Shown in pieces: positions 27,375 to 36,760 of a stretch of 64,000 nt of DNA. The position numbers and the translations under genes are program-made. The DNA is from Rhizobacter terrae. Lineage in GTDB: Bacteria; Pseudomonadota; Gammaproteobacteria; Burkholderiales; Burkholderiaceae_C. Each line of letters starts with the position of its first letter. The first letter of the stretch is position 1. The notes under the pieces are model-generated. The model was given only the letters and a program-made list of their open reading frames with translations, did no database searches and was not told the origin of the DNA. The stretch lies in NCBI RefSeq assembly GCF_003852895.1, contig NZ_QUSW01000001.1:992001-1056000 (forward strand), in the 5' to 3' direction.

Positions 27375-28712
27375 ATGAAGATCACCGTCATCGGCACCGG
27401 CTACGTGGGCCTGGTCACCGGCACCTGCCTCGCGGAAATGGGCAACCACGTCATGTGCCTGGACGTGGACGAGAAGAAGATCCGCATCCTCGAAGAGGGC
27501 GGCATTCCCATCCATGAGCCCGGCCTGCTGGAGATGGTGACGCGCAACCGCGCGGCTGGCCGCCTGCAGTTCACCACCGACGTGATCAAGGCCGTCAACC
27601 ACGGCACGCTGCAGTTCATCGGCGTGGGCACGCCGCCCGACGAGGACGGCTCCGCTGACCTCCAGTACGTGCTGGCCGCAGCCCGCAACGTGGGCAAGCA
27701 CATGACCGACTACAAGGTCGTCATCAACAAGAGCACGGTGCCGGTGGGCACGGGCGACAAGGTGCGCGCCGCCGTGGCCGAAGAGCTGAAGAAGCGCGGC
27801 TCCGACGTCGAGTTCGCGGTCGTCTCCAACCCTGAATTCCTGAAGGAAGGCGCGGCCGTCGAGGACTTCATGCGTCCCGACCGCATCGTGGTGGGCGGCG
27901 ACGACGAGCGCGCGATCCTGCTCATGCGTGCCCTGTACTCGCCCTTCATCCGCAACCACGACCGCCTGCTGGTCATGGACATCAAGAGCGCCGAGTTCAC
28001 CAAGTACGCGGCGAACTCGATGCTCGCCACGCGGATCAGCTTCATGAACGAGCTGGCACTGCTGTCGGAGAAGGTCGGTGCCGACATCGAGCTCGTGCGC
28101 AAGGGCATCGGCAGCGATCCGCGCATCGGCTACCACTTCCTCTATGCCGGTGCCGGCTACGGCGGCTCCTGCTTCCCCAAGGACGTGAAGGCCCTGGTCA
28201 AGACCGCCAGCCAGAACGGCGTCGAGCTGCAGGTGCTGCAGGCGGTGGAAGCCGCCAACGAGCGCCAGAAGCACGTGCTGGTGGACAAGGTCGTGGCCCG
28301 CTTCGGCGAGGACCTCACCGGTCGCACCTTCGCCATCTGGGGCCTGGCCTTCAAGCCCAACACCGACGACATGCGCGAGGCCCCGAGCCGCGTGATCATC
28401 GGCGAGCTGGTCCGCCGCGGCGCGAAGCTGCGTGCCTACGACCCGGTGGCCATGCCCGAGGCACAGCGCGTGATGTCCGACGTGAAGAATCTCACGTTCG
28501 TCGATGGCCAGGCGCAGGCCCTGGAAGGCGCGGATGCGCTGGTGGTCATCACCGAATGGAAGGAGTTCAAGAGCCCGGACTTCGACCTCATCAAGTCCTC
28601 GCTCAAGCAGCCGGTGGTGATCGATGGCCGCAATCTCTATGACCCGCAGCTCATGAGCACACTGGGCATCGAGTACACCGGCATCGGCCGCTCCGCCAAG
28701 CCCAAGAGCTGA
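27375..28712 (+). CDS. UDP-glucose 6-dehydrogenase
   Basis: A 445-residue UDP-glucose/GDP-mannose dehydrogenase. The Rossmann motif [10 protein letters not shown] starts at residue 7, followed by [24 protein letters not shown], and the catalytic Cys in [10 protein letters not shown] near residue 262. FEFLKEG-type and length match UDP-glucose (not GDP-mannose) dehydrogenases, so the product is UDP-glucuronate. Last gene before a strong stem-loop and a 300-bp gap. Confidence 0.92.
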   Translation: MKITVIGTGYVGLVTGTCLAEMGNHVMCLDVDEKKIRILEEGGIPIHEPGLLEMVTRNRAAGRLQFTTDVIKAVNHGTLQFIGVGTPPDEDGSADLQYVLAAARNVGKHMTDYKVVINKSTVPVGTGDKVRAAVAEELKKRGSDVEFAVVSNPEFLKEGAAVEDFMRPDRIVVGGDDERAILLMRALYSPFIRNHDRLLVMDIKSAEFTKYAANSMLATRISFMNELALLSEKVGADIELVRKGIGSDPRIGYHFLYAGAGYGGSCFPKDVKALVKTASQNGVELQVLQAVEAANERQKHVLVDKVVARFGEDLTGRTFAIWGLAFKPNTDDMREAPSRVIIGELVRRGAKLRAYDPVAMPEAQRVMSDVKNLTFVDGQAQALEGADALVVITEWKEFKSPDFDLIKSSLKQPVVIDGRNLYDPQLMSTLGIEYTGIGRSAKPKS

Positions 28713-28718
28713 GCGCCC

Positions 28719-28752
28719 GCCGGTCGGGCGGCTAGACTGCCGCCCGACCGGC
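28719..28752. terminator. Strong stem-loop downstream of the UDP-glucose dehydrogenase gene
   Basis: A 14-bp perfect GC-rich stem (GCCGGTCGGGCGGC) with a 6-base loop begins 7 bp after the stop. There is no T-run, so termination would be partial or factor-assisted. Confidence 0.65.
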
Positions 28753-29063
28753 GTGGTAACCGGTCACCTGGCGCCGATGCATTTCGGCCGAGGCTGGTCA
28801 AGGTTGCAACAGATTGCATCCGCGACGCATCGGCGGCGGCCTGAAACTCGTAAGAAGCGACAGGAATTGGTCGAACGGGCCCAGAAAAACCCTTGGCCCG
28901 GTCCCTGCACTAGGGACGACAAGTTGGTCAGCACTGCTGGCCGGCTGAAGAAAACAAAGCCGTCGGCTGTTGAGTCGGTTTTCAAGCGTTGTGCGATGTT
29001 CGTGCATGGGTGCGCTTGTGTTCTTCACGCCGGTTGGCTGCAAGCAGTCGTTGGGAGTGATGA
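28753..29063. other. Non-coding regulatory gap upstream of the first Fn3/beta-helix pair
   Basis: About 310 bp with lower G+C than neighbours and no supported gene. It holds the -24/-12-like sequence and inverted repeat described separately, a long leader of about 150 bp, and a GGGAG ribosome site for the lipoprotein. Confidence 0.6.
28893..28917 (+). promoter_or_regulatory. Candidate sigma-54 (-24/-12) promoter overlapping an inverted repeat
   Basis: TTGGCCCGGTCCCTGCA at 28893-28909 has the invariant GG and GC separated by exactly 10 bases, as sigma-54 promoters require. It overlaps GTCCCT-N5-AGGGAC (28901-28917), a possible operator. RpoN control of exosortase-linked genes by PrsK/PrsR-type systems is known in related bacteria; here it is inference. 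Confidence 0.45.
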
Positions 29064-29510
29064 ATGCGAGTTCTGTTCGAGCGTGCCACCCGAGCCAGGA
29101 TGTCTCTGACAGCCGTGCTGGTTGCCGCGATGCTGTCCGCCTGCGGTGGCGGCAACGGCGCTTCGGACAGCACCTCGACGCCGTCTGAAGTCCCCACCCC
29201 CTCGACGCCCACGCCTTCGACCCCGACGCCGCCCACGCCCGCCCCCACGACCGGCAGCATCACGCTCAGCTGGACGGCGCCCACCACCAATTCCGATGGC
29301 AGCGCCATTTCGGACCTCGCCGGCTACCGCGTGTACTACGGCACCGCCAGCGGCTTCTACACGGACAACGTGACCATCGACAACCCGTCGACGTTGACCG
29401 CCACCATCTCGAACCTGCCGGCCGACACGTACTACGTGATCGTTCGCGCCTTCAACAGCGTGAACTCCGAGAGCCTGGCGTCCGTCGAAGTGAGCAAGAC
29501 CATCAAGTGA
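29064..29510 (+). CDS. Lipoprotein with one fibronectin type III domain (copy 1)
   Basis: A 148-residue lipoprotein: signal peptide with lipobox LSAC (Cys at about residue 28), then a Gly-rich stretch, a Pro/Thr linker (STPTPSTPTPPTPAP) and a single Fn3 domain (about residues 63-148: ITLSWTAPT, GYRVYYGT, YYVIVRAFNS). Fn3 modules bind polysaccharide or act as spacers in surface proteins. The stop overlaps the GTG of the beta-helix gene, so the two products are made together. A paralogue is encoded at 39100. Confidence 0.85.
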   Translation: MRVLFERATRARMSLTAVLVAAMLSACGGGNGASDSTSTPSEVPTPSTPTPSTPTPPTPAPTTGSITLSWTAPTTNSDGSAISDLAGYRVYYGTASGFYTDNVTIDNPSTLTATISNLPADTYYVIVRAFNSVNSESLASVEVSKTIK

Positions 29511-31120
29511 CCGGCGGCCGAGCGCGCCGATGGACAGGCTGGCTGCATGCCAGCCTTTTCGTTTTTGGCCTGGCCTTTCCCCTTCTCTCGCCGGCAGCGA
29601 ACTACTACCTCTCCGACTGCCAAGCCGGCGCGGCCAGCGGCTGCGTGCCGGGCGACGACGACAACCCAGGAACCTCGCCGGCATCGCCGTGGCGCAGCAT
29701 CGCCAAGCTGAACACGCGGGTCGAGGGCATGGGCGCAGGCGACCACGTCTACTTCGCCCGCGGCGCGTCGTTCAAGGACGCCACGATTGCGGTGTTCGTT
29801 CCGAAGAGCAATCGCCACAAGCCGGTGGTCTTCGAAAGCTATGCGCCCGCCTGGGGGCCTGCCGCGGCCAAGCCCATCCTCATGGCCACCAAGGACAACG
29901 GCGTGTTCTCCTTCGCCGACAGCGGCAATGCCGACCACGACGAAGGCTATGTCGTGCGAGGACTGGACTTGCGCGGCACGGCCGCCAGCGGCACGGGCAT
30001 CTTCATCTTCAACGATGTGGACTACATCACCCTGGAGGACCTGTCCATCACCGGCTTCGCGCTGGGAGTGCAATGCAGCGCTGCCAACACACCCGAACCG
30101 GGCGCCAAGGGCTGGAACGACTTCATCACCCTGCGCAATTCACGCATCGCCGGCAACGGGGCGCAGGGCATCCTGACGCTGTGCCACCACGTCACCGTCG
30201 AGAACAACGTGTTCGACGACAACGGCTTCGAGCGGGCGATGCTGGACCACAACGTCTACATCGAGGGCGGGGAGCATGTGGTGTTCCGCGGCAACGCAAT
30301 CATCAACAACGGCCGGCACGACCGCGTCGCGCTGAAGTGCCAGTCGGTGCCGCTGGTGGTGCATGGCCGCGTTCGCGACCTGCTGATCGAGAACAACTTC
30401 ATCGGTGAATCCAACGCCACGGACGGATGCTGGGGGCTGACGGTCGATGTGGTGAACGACAACGATTCCACCGATGGCTTCGAGGACGTGGTGATCCGCG
30501 GCAACCGCATCGTCAACGTGGGCGGTCTGGGCATCGGCATGGTGGGCTGCCAGCGCTGTGCGATCGAGAACAACCACATCATGTGGACCATGAAGTCCAA
30601 GATGGACCGCGTGGCCATCGCCGTGCCCAACAGGCCGAACGCGGCAGCGCCTGCGGACAAGGACTTGAAGAGCGACCAGATCGCCATCCGCAACAACTCG
30701 ATCTACATCGCATCGGCCACGGCGCACACCAGCGGCATCAAGTCCAACGACGACGGCAACGGGCACAGCGTGGTGTCCAACCTCATCGTGTTCGACGCAG
30801 CGTCCTCAGACAAGGCCACCTGCTTCGTGACCGACAAGCATGCGCTGTCGCGCTACGCGGCTTTCGGGCACAACCTGTGTTTCCGAGAAGGCGGCGCGGG
30901 CCGCTGGAGCGACAGGTACAAGAGCCTGTCGGCGGCGCAGTCCGAGGGCTGGGACCTGGGCAGCCTGGCGGTCGATCCGCAACTCCTCGCGGCGCCTTCG
31001 GCAGCCAACGACTGGTGGATCGGCATCAGCGCCCAATCGCCGGCTCACAAGGCAGCGCATCCTCGGTCGAGCATCCGCATCGACATCGGCGCCTTCGATC
31101 CGTCGGGCGCCAGGCGCTGA
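29507..31120 (+). CDS. Secreted right-handed parallel beta-helix protein (copy 1)
   Basis: A 537-residue protein starting at GTG 29507 inside the stop of the Fn3 gene. A signal peptide (to about residue 31) is followed by a conserved N-terminal cap (YYLSDCQAGAASGCV) and a pectate-lyase-like beta-helix with Asn-rich turns (IENNFIGES, IRGNRIVNVGG, IENNHIMW). It could be a polysaccharide lyase, C5-epimerase or a binding protein acting on the EPS; catalytic residues are not evident. The whole protein is paralogous to the product at 39763. Confidence 0.8.
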   Translation: MTGGRARRWTGWLHASLFVFGLAFPLLSPAANYYLSDCQAGAASGCVPGDDDNPGTSPASPWRSIAKLNTRVEGMGAGDHVYFARGASFKDATIAVFVPKSNRHKPVVFESYAPAWGPAAAKPILMATKDNGVFSFADSGNADHDEGYVVRGLDLRGTAASGTGIFIFNDVDYITLEDLSITGFALGVQCSAANTPEPGAKGWNDFITLRNSRIAGNGAQGILTLCHHVTVENNVFDDNGFERAMLDHNVYIEGGEHVVFRGNAIINNGRHDRVALKCQSVPLVVHGRVRDLLIENNFIGESNATDGCWGLTVDVVNDNDSTDGFEDVVIRGNRIVNVGGLGIGMVGCQRCAIENNHIMWTMKSKMDRVAIAVPNRPNAAAPADKDLKSDQIAIRNNSIYIASATAHTSGIKSNDDGNGHSVVSNLIVFDAASSDKATCFVTDKHALSRYAAFGHNLCFREGGAGRWSDRYKSLSAAQSEGWDLGSLAVDPQLLAAPSAANDWWIGISAQSPAHKAAHPRSSIRIDIGAFDPSGARR

Positions 31121-31134
31121 CGCAAATCATCCAA

Positions 31135-32415
31135 TCAAAGACGCCATACCCGCACGCCTGAACCACGCAGATCATTGGCATCGAATGCAGACTTGACATC
31201 GATGAAGCATCCGCCTTTGGTCAGCTTGCGGCAGATGTCCTCTGTGCCCAGCTTCTTGTAGCTCCGATGAGCCACCGCAGCAACCACCGCCTCCGCACGC
31301 GGCAGATCCGACCAAGAAAGCAGACGCACACCATATTCATGCATCGCTTCTTCGGGGTCGGCATCGGGGTCGTGCACAAACACTTCCACGCCAAATGATT
31401 GCAGCTCATGGATGATGTCGACGACCTTGCTGTTGCGCAGGTCAGCGCAGTCTTCCTTGAAGGTCAGGCCCAAAATATTGACCTTCGCTCCTTTGATGTA
31501 GCTGCCCGCCGCAATCATCTGTTTGATCGTCTGCTCGGCGATGAACTTGCCCATGCCGTCGTTGATGCGGCGGCCGGCGAGGATCACCTGCGGGTGGTAT
31601 CCCAGCGTCTCAGCCTTGTGCGTGAGGTAGTACGGATCCACACCGATGCAATGCCCACCGACAAGGCCAGGACGGAACTTGAGGAAATTCCACTTCGTGC
31701 CAGCAGCCTCCAGCACTTCCATAGTGTCGATGCCCACCTTGTCGAAGATGATGGCCAGCTCATTCATGAGAGCGATGTTCAGGTCGCGCTGCGTGTTCTC
31801 GATGACCTTGCAAGCCTCCGCGGCCTTGATGGAGCTGGCCCGATGGACTCCGGGACGCACGATGGACTCGTACAGCGCGGCGACCTTCTCCAGGGTCTCG
31901 GGCGTATCGCCGGAGACAACTTTCACCACATTCGTGAGCATATGCTCGCGATCGCCGGGGTTGATTCGCTCGGGGCTGTAGCCGACAAAGAAGTCCTTCT
32001 TCCAGATGCCGCCTGAAACGGACTCCAGAACGGGAATGCAGACCTCTTCCGTCGCTCCGGGGTAAACCGTTGATTCATAAATGACGGTCGCGCCTGGCTT
32101 CATGTTCGCGCCGATGGCCTTGCTCGCACCGATCAAGGGGCCAAAGTCGGGGATGCGGGCTTCGTCGACCGGGGTCGGCACAGCCACGATGATGAAGTCT
32201 GCTTCTTTGAGCGATGCAGCGTCATCGCTGTATTCGGCGTACACCGCCTGGACCATGTCGGCGTCAGGAATTTCCCGGGAGGGATCGGTACCCGCACGGC
32301 ATTTCGCCACCTTCTCCGACGCGATGTCGAAGCCGATCGTGCGGCTCTTCTTTCCGAACTCCACCACCAGGGGCAGGCCCACATATCCTAGACCGACGAC
32401 TGCGATGACTGACAT
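31135..32415 (-). CDS. Nucleotide sugar dehydrogenase, UDP-HexNAc 6-dehydrogenase type (TviB/WbpO-like)
   Basis: A 426-residue UDP-sugar dehydrogenase with GLGYVGLPL at the N-terminus, VAVPTPVDE, ESTVYPGATEE, and catalytic Cys in GGHCIGVDPYYL near residue 258, the form seen in TviB/WbpO/VipA that oxidise UDP-GlcNAc or UDP-GalNAc to uronates. G+C is visibly lower than in flanking genes and a low-G+C gap follows its start, suggesting later acquisition by recombination. It is the distal gene of the minus-strand arm, convergent with the beta-helix gene. Confidence 0.88.
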   Translation of the reverse strand: MSVIAVVGLGYVGLPLVVEFGKKSRTIGFDIASEKVAKCRAGTDPSREIPDADMVQAVYAEYSDDAASLKEADFIIVAVPTPVDEARIPDFGPLIGASKAIGANMKPGATVIYESTVYPGATEEVCIPVLESVSGGIWKKDFFVGYSPERINPGDREHMLTNVVKVVSGDTPETLEKVAALYESIVRPGVHRASSIKAAEACKVIENTQRDLNIALMNELAIIFDKVGIDTMEVLEAAGTKWNFLKFRPGLVGGHCIGVDPYYLTHKAETLGYHPQVILAGRRINDGMGKFIAEQTIKQMIAAGSYIKGAKVNILGLTFKEDCADLRNSKVVDIIHELQSFGVEVFVHDPDADPEEAMHEYGVRLLSWSDLPRAEAVVAAVAHRSYKKLGTEDICRKLTKGGCFIDVKSAFDANDLRGSGVRVWRL

Positions 32416-32700
32416 ATGAATAACCTGTGATTGCGAATTGGGCTAGGGAAAAGACCTGGCGAAAGGGTCGAGAGGTTCGCTATGCGCAAAGCCGTAGAGG
32501 CACTCACGCACTGCCGATTGGTCGCCCGTTTCAGCATTCAACGGGCCATTCATCGCAGAACGTCGTTCCCCGCAAAACGGAGACATCGCGTACTTGATTG
32601 GCCTGTTGTCGATTTCGAGGAGCCGGCAGCCGCGCGATAACTCAATATCGTAGCAAATGCTGGCAACCGCCCGCACATGAAGCGGGGCGAAAGAGCAAGT
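32416..32700. other. Low-G+C non-coding gap
   Basis: 285 bp between rmd and the dehydrogenase. Short frames exist on both strands but none has a ribosome site or a recognisable protein. G+C is lower than in neighbouring genes. It may hold the promoter for the dehydrogenase or be the scar of a recombination event. Confidence 0.5.
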
Positions 32701-33597
32701 TCACGATTGAATCATCCACCGGAGGGTGTCAGTCAAGTCGATGTGTGCCAACGGGCCGATGGCCTGTTCCAGTGCGCCACCATTGCCGACGAGCATCTTC
32801 ACTTCATTGGCCCGAACGAATTTTGGATTGACCTGGACCTGCGGAGCGAATCCGGCGATGGCCGAACTCATGGCCAACACCTGCCGCAGGGTATAGCCAC
32901 GGCCGGAGCAGACATTGAAAACCTCACCACCGGCTTGCAGCCCCGCCTGCCGATCGAGCAGACGCCGATAGGCACTTACCACCATGCGCACGTCCGAGAA
33001 GTCGCGCTCGACATCGAGGTTGCCGAGTTCGATCACCGGCGCACGCCGGCGCAGGTGATCCACGATCTTGGGCAGCAGGAAGTCCGTGGTCTGCCCCACG
33101 CCGGTGTAGTTGAACGGCCGCACGAAGGTGATGGGCAGCTGCGCAGTCCACAGCCGGGCCATGTGTTCCATCGCCAGCTTGCTCACCGCGTAGTCATTGG
33201 CCGGGGCCGGCGGAACCGACTCGTCGATGACACCCGCCGTGGCATTGCCGTAGATGTTTGCGCTGCTGGCCAGCAGCACCGCCTGCGGCTTGCGCTGCTG
33301 AGCCGCCAGTGCGGCGAGCAGGTTGCGCGTGCCGACGACATTGGTGCGGTAGATCGCATCCACGTCGCCATGCCCGACGAAGGCCACTGCCGCGAGGTGG
33401 GCCACCCAGTCCGGCTGCACACGCTCGATCGCAGCGCGCAGGCCGGCGGCATCCAGCAGGTCGCAGGCCACGACGCGGTCTGATGCCGCGCCACCTGCAT
33501 GCGTGAGGCCGAAGACCTCGTGCCCGGCGCGTTCCAGCTCGTGCTGCAGGTGCCGCCCGGTGAATCCGGCAATGCCCGTGATCAGCGCACGCGCCAT
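32701..33597 (-). CDS. rmd: GDP-6-deoxy-D-mannose reductase (Rmd-like)
   Basis: A 298-residue SDR: GIAGFTGRHL NAD motif at residues 8-17, active-site SSANIYG and YAVSK, and VRPFNYTGVGQ. Length and immediate location after gmd match Rmd, which reduces GDP-4-keto-6-deoxymannose to GDP-D-rhamnose. An alternative is another 4-reductase such as a GDP-6-deoxy-talose synthase. The gap to the gmd stop is 1 bp. Confidence 0.82.
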   Translation of the reverse strand: MARALITGIAGFTGRHLQHELERAGHEVFGLTHAGGAASDRVVACDLLDAAGLRAAIERVQPDWVAHLAAVAFVGHGDVDAIYRTNVVGTRNLLAALAAQQRKPQAVLLASSANIYGNATAGVIDESVPPAPANDYAVSKLAMEHMARLWTAQLPITFVRPFNYTGVGQTTDFLLPKIVDHLRRRAPVIELGNLDVERDFSDVRMVVSAYRRLLDRQAGLQAGGEVFNVCSGRGYTLRQVLAMSSAIAGFAPQVQVNPKFVRANEVKMLVGNGGALEQAIGPLAHIDLTDTLRWMIQS

Positions 33598-33598
33598 G

Positions 33599-34639
33599 TC
33601 AGAACGAGAACCCGCTCTGGTTGCGACGGATGTCGGCCTCGACCATCATCTGGCACAACTGCTCCAGTGTCGTGGTGGCTTCCCAGCCCAGGTCGCGCTT
33701 GGCCTTGGACGCATCGCCGATGAGCAGGTCAACTTCCGCCGGCCGGTAGAACTTCGGGTTCACGCGCACGATGGTCTTGCCGCTCTTGCGGTCGATGCCC
33801 ACCTCGTTCTCGCCGCTGCCTTCGAACACGAGGTCGAAGCCCGCGCCCTTGGCAGCCATGGCGACGAACTCACGCACCGGCACCGTCCGGTTGGTGGCCA
33901 GCACATAGGTGTCGGCCACGTCGGCCTTGAGCATGCGCCACATGCCGTCCACGTACTCGCGGGCAAAGCCCCAGTCGCGGCGCGCGTCAAGGTTACCCAG
34001 CTCCAGCACGTCCAGCTTGCCCAGCAGGATCTTGGCGAAGCTGTCGGTGATCTTGCGCGTGACGAACTCGCGGCCGCGCAGCGGCGACTCGTGATTGAAG
34101 AGGATGCCGCTGCAGCCGAAGATGCCGTAGCTCTCGCGGTAGTTCACCGTCAGCCAGTGCGCGAAGAGCTTGGCCACGCCGTAGGGGCTGCGCGGATAGA
34201 ACGGCGTCGTCTCCACCTGCGGCACCGCCTGCACGTGGCCAAACATCTCGGATGTGCTCGCCTGGTAGAAGCGGATGTCGGTGTTGACCGTGCGGATGGC
34301 TTCGAGCAGGTGCAGGCAGCCCATGCCGGTGATGTCGGCCGTGGTCATGGGCTGGTCGAAGGACACGCCCACGAAGCTTTGCGCCGCAAGGTTGTACACC
34401 TCGGTGGCACCCGACTTGATGAGCAGGCGGATGCTGGAGCCCAGGTCGGTCAGGTCGTATTCAACCAGGTGCAGGTTCGGATGCTCTGCCACGCCCAGCT
34501 CCTGCAGGCGCCAGAAGTTGACGGAGCTGGTGCGCCGGTAGGTGCCATAGACCTTGTAGCCCTTGGAGAGCAGGAGTTCGGTGAGGTAGGCGCCGTCCTG
34601 GCCGGTCACGCCGGTGATGAGTGCGGTAGGTTGGGTCAT
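33599..34639 (-). CDS. gmd: GDP-mannose 4,6-dehydratase
   Basis: A 346-residue enzyme with [10 protein letters not shown] at the N-terminus, [13 protein letters not shown], the active-site STSEMFG, YGVAK, and [16 protein letters not shown], all Gmd hallmarks. It converts GDP-mannose to GDP-4-keto-6-deoxymannose. ATG 34639 overlaps the stop of the GT26-STAS gene by ATGA; a long upstream extension in frame is spurious. Confidence 0.95.
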   Translation of the reverse strand: MTQPTALITGVTGQDGAYLTELLLSKGYKVYGTYRRTSSVNFWRLQELGVAEHPNLHLVEYDLTDLGSSIRLLIKSGATEVYNLAAQSFVGVSFDQPMTTADITGMGCLHLLEAIRTVNTDIRFYQASTSEMFGHVQAVPQVETTPFYPRSPYGVAKLFAHWLTVNYRESYGIFGCSGILFNHESPLRGREFVTRKITDSFAKILLGKLDVLELGNLDARRDWGFAREYVDGMWRMLKADVADTYVLATNRTVPVREFVAMAAKGAGFDLVFEGSGENEVGIDRKSGKTIVRVNPKFYRPAEVDLLIGDASKAKRDLGWEATTTLEQLCQMMVEADIRRNQSGFSF

Positions 34640-35787
34640 TTTTTCTCGAGCACCAAGGTGTGGGCCGCAGTGGGCGGCACGGGATTCAGAAGATAGTCGG
34701 CGCGGCAGCAGCGGATCATGCGCAACAGCCGGGGTTGTACCGCACTCACGCGGCACTCCCACGACAGGGTCTGGCGGAAGGCCCACAGCAGGCTGATCAG
34801 TGCGATCACCTCGCTGTCGGCCCAGCGGCATTCGGAAAGATCGATGTGCAGCGGGCCTTGCACGTCGGCGGCCTGGCCCAGCCAAGGCCTGAGCTTGTCG
34901 ACGTTGCGTGCATCCCAGCAGCCGCCGATGCGAAGGGTCCAGCGGCTGCCCTCCTGCACCAGTTGCACCGAGGCCGACGCCAGTTGCGACTGCGCCGGTG
35001 TATGCCACATGGCGTTCCATCGGTAGGGGATCACGCTGCCAGCCAGGAGACCGAGGTAGCTGCGGCCGTCATTGGCATAGCGGCGCCACAGCGTGGGCTC
35101 TTCCTTGATGCGCCACAGCCATTCCAGGCCCAGGCGCTGGAAGGCGCGAGGCGCCCGCTGCACGTTGCCGGCCACGAAGTTCACCACCGCGCCGAGGTAG
35201 CTGATGACCGGCGCACCCAGGCGTTCACGGTTGCGTTCGATCCAGGCCTGCCCCTTGGCCACACCGATGGACACGACGATGAAGTCCGCGCCGCTGGCGT
35301 TGATGCGACCGATGAGGTCGTCGCCGCTCATGGCCTCGACGCTGCCGAAGCCCGGCGACTCGAAGCCCACGCAACGCACGCCCTTGAGGTTGCCGTTGAT
35401 GGCCTCGCTGGCGCGCGCCGCCACGCCATCCGCCCCGCCGAAGAAGAAGACCTTCAGCGGCTGTGTCGCCGGCTTCGGCCGATGCCACAGCCGCTCGAAC
35501 ATGCTGGATCCGGCCACGCGGCCCTTGGTGGGCACACCCATGATGCGCGCCGCCCAGATCAGCGGCATGCCGTCGGGCACGCTCATGTCGCTGCGGATGA
35601 CGGAGTCGCGCAGCGCGGCGTCGCGTTGCACCGCGGTCGCGAAGCTCAGGTTGGGCGTGGAGAAGAAGCACGGCCGGCCCGAGCGCGCCGACTCGCGTAC
35701 GCGCTCGATCGCCTCCTCCTCGTCAAGCAGGTCGAAGGGCAGGCCGAGAACGCAGTGGACCTTACGATGGAAGTCGGGCTTCAACAC
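34636..35787 (-). CDS. WecG/TagA/CpsF-family glycosyltransferase fused to a C-terminal STAS-like domain
   Basis: A 383-residue protein. Residues about 10-250 are a GT26 transferase ([72 protein letters not shown]). The last 110 residues do not belong to GT26: [14 protein letters not shown] and [22 protein letters not shown] have the beta-alpha pattern and Asp-Ser of a STAS (anti-sigma antagonist) domain. GT26 enzymes add HexNAc uronate or similar sugars to lipid-linked intermediates. Start is GTG 35787 or TTG 35784, overlapping the GT2 gene. Confidence 0.8.
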   Translation of the reverse strand: MLKPDFHRKVHCVLGLPFDLLDEEEAIERVRESARSGRPCFFSTPNLSFATAVQRDAALRDSVIRSDMSVPDGMPLIWAARIMGVPTKGRVAGSSMFERLWHRPKPATQPLKVFFFGGADGVAARASEAINGNLKGVRCVGFESPGFGSVEAMSGDDLIGRINASGADFIVVSIGVAKGQAWIERNRERLGAPVISYLGAVVNFVAGNVQRAPRAFQRLGLEWLWRIKEEPTLWRRYANDGRSYLGLLAGSVIPYRWNAMWHTPAQSQLASASVQLVQEGSRWTLRIGGCWDARNVDKLRPWLGQAADVQGPLHIDLSECRWADSEVIALISLLWAFRQTLSWECRVSAVQPRLLRMIRCCRADYLLNPVPPTAAHTLVLEKK

Positions 35788-36682
35788 GATTCCTTCGGTC
35801 GATCTCTTCGGTCGCGCGCTTCTTGCCGACGAACAGCGAGCGCCACTGGTAGCGGCGCAGGAAGCGGCGGAACTCGTCGTCGCCGTAGCGCGGCTGGCGC
35901 TGCAGCGCGCTCTTGATCCAGCCCCACATCATCGCCGCGCTGCCGATGACCGCCGGCTTGTCGCCGATGCGGAAGATGGCGCTGGCCAGCATGTACCAGA
36001 AGCCCGTGCCCATGAAGTACTGGCCGAAGCCGTGGCGCATGCGGCCGGTGAGGATGCCCGTCTGGCTGGAGCCCATGGGCCGCAGGTGCACGAAGCGCAG
36101 CTCGGGTTCGTCCCAGCTGCAGGCCACCCAGCCCATCATGCGGCACTTGTGGTTGTCGATGCCGTCCCACATCACCTCGCGCACGAAGCCGCCGATGCCC
36201 TGGAAGCAGGTCACGCGGTAGAACTTGGTCATGCCCAGCGAGGTCTCGTCGCCATGGTTCTCGGCCACGAGCTGGCCGTCGCGGTGCACGTAGGCCTTGC
36301 CGCTGCAGGTGGCGATCAGCGGGTTCGCCTGCATGCGCTGGATGAGGATCTCGAAGTAGCGCGGCGGCAGGTTCAGGTCCAGGTCGAGCTTGCACAGGAA
36401 CTCATAGTCCTTCGGCTCGATGGCGGCGTAGCCCTCGTAGAAGGCCTCGATCACGCCGGGGCCGACTGCGCGCTTGCCGCGGTCCTTTCGGGTGACGATG
36501 GTGATCCAGTCGTGCCTGGCCGCGTACTCGGCCAGGATGCGCGGCGTGTCATCGGTCGAACCATCGTCGACGATGACCCACTTGGCGGGCCGCACCGACT
36601 GCGCCACGACCGTGTCCAGCGTCTGGCGCATGTACTCGGACTCGTTGCGGCACGGCGAAATCAGGACGTATCGTTGGCTCAA
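35762..36682 (-). CDS. Glycosyltransferase family 2
   Basis: A 306-residue GT-A fold transferase: ISPCRNESEYM, VIVDDGSTDDTP near residue 40, DLDLNLP as the metal-binding DxD equivalent near 100, and a C-terminal amphipathic region (FWYMLASAIFRIG). The start is TTG 36682 with GGTGAG spaced 6 bases upstream. It begins just 13 bp past a terminator-like hairpin, so its expression may depend on read-through from epsI. Confidence 0.83.
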   Translation of the reverse strand: MSQRYVLISPCRNESEYMRQTLDTVVAQSVRPAKWVIVDDGSTDDTPRILAEYAARHDWITIVTRKDRGKRAVGPGVIEAFYEGYAAIEPKDYEFLCKLDLDLNLPPRYFEILIQRMQANPLIATCSGKAYVHRDGQLVAENHGDETSLGMTKFYRVTCFQGIGGFVREVMWDGIDNHKCRMMGWVACSWDEPELRFVHLRPMGSSQTGILTGRMRHGFGQYFMGTGFWYMLASAIFRIGDKPAVIGSAAMMWGWIKSALQRQPRYGDDEFRRFLRRYQWRSLFVGKKRATEEIDRRNRVEARLPS

Positions 36683-36694
36683 GAAGAACTCACC

Positions 36695-36721
36695 AAAAAA
36701 GCAAAGGCCGAGAACTCGGCC
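36695..36721 (-). terminator. Rho-independent terminator between epsI and the GT2 gene
   Basis: On the minus strand GGCCGAG pairs with CTCGGCC, followed by TTTGC and TTTTTT. It stands inside a run of same-strand EPS genes and could attenuate downstream transcription. Confidence 0.7.
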
Positions 36722-36760
36722 CGAGCGACGCTGGGTCGCCTCCAGTTGTCAGAACAGGCG

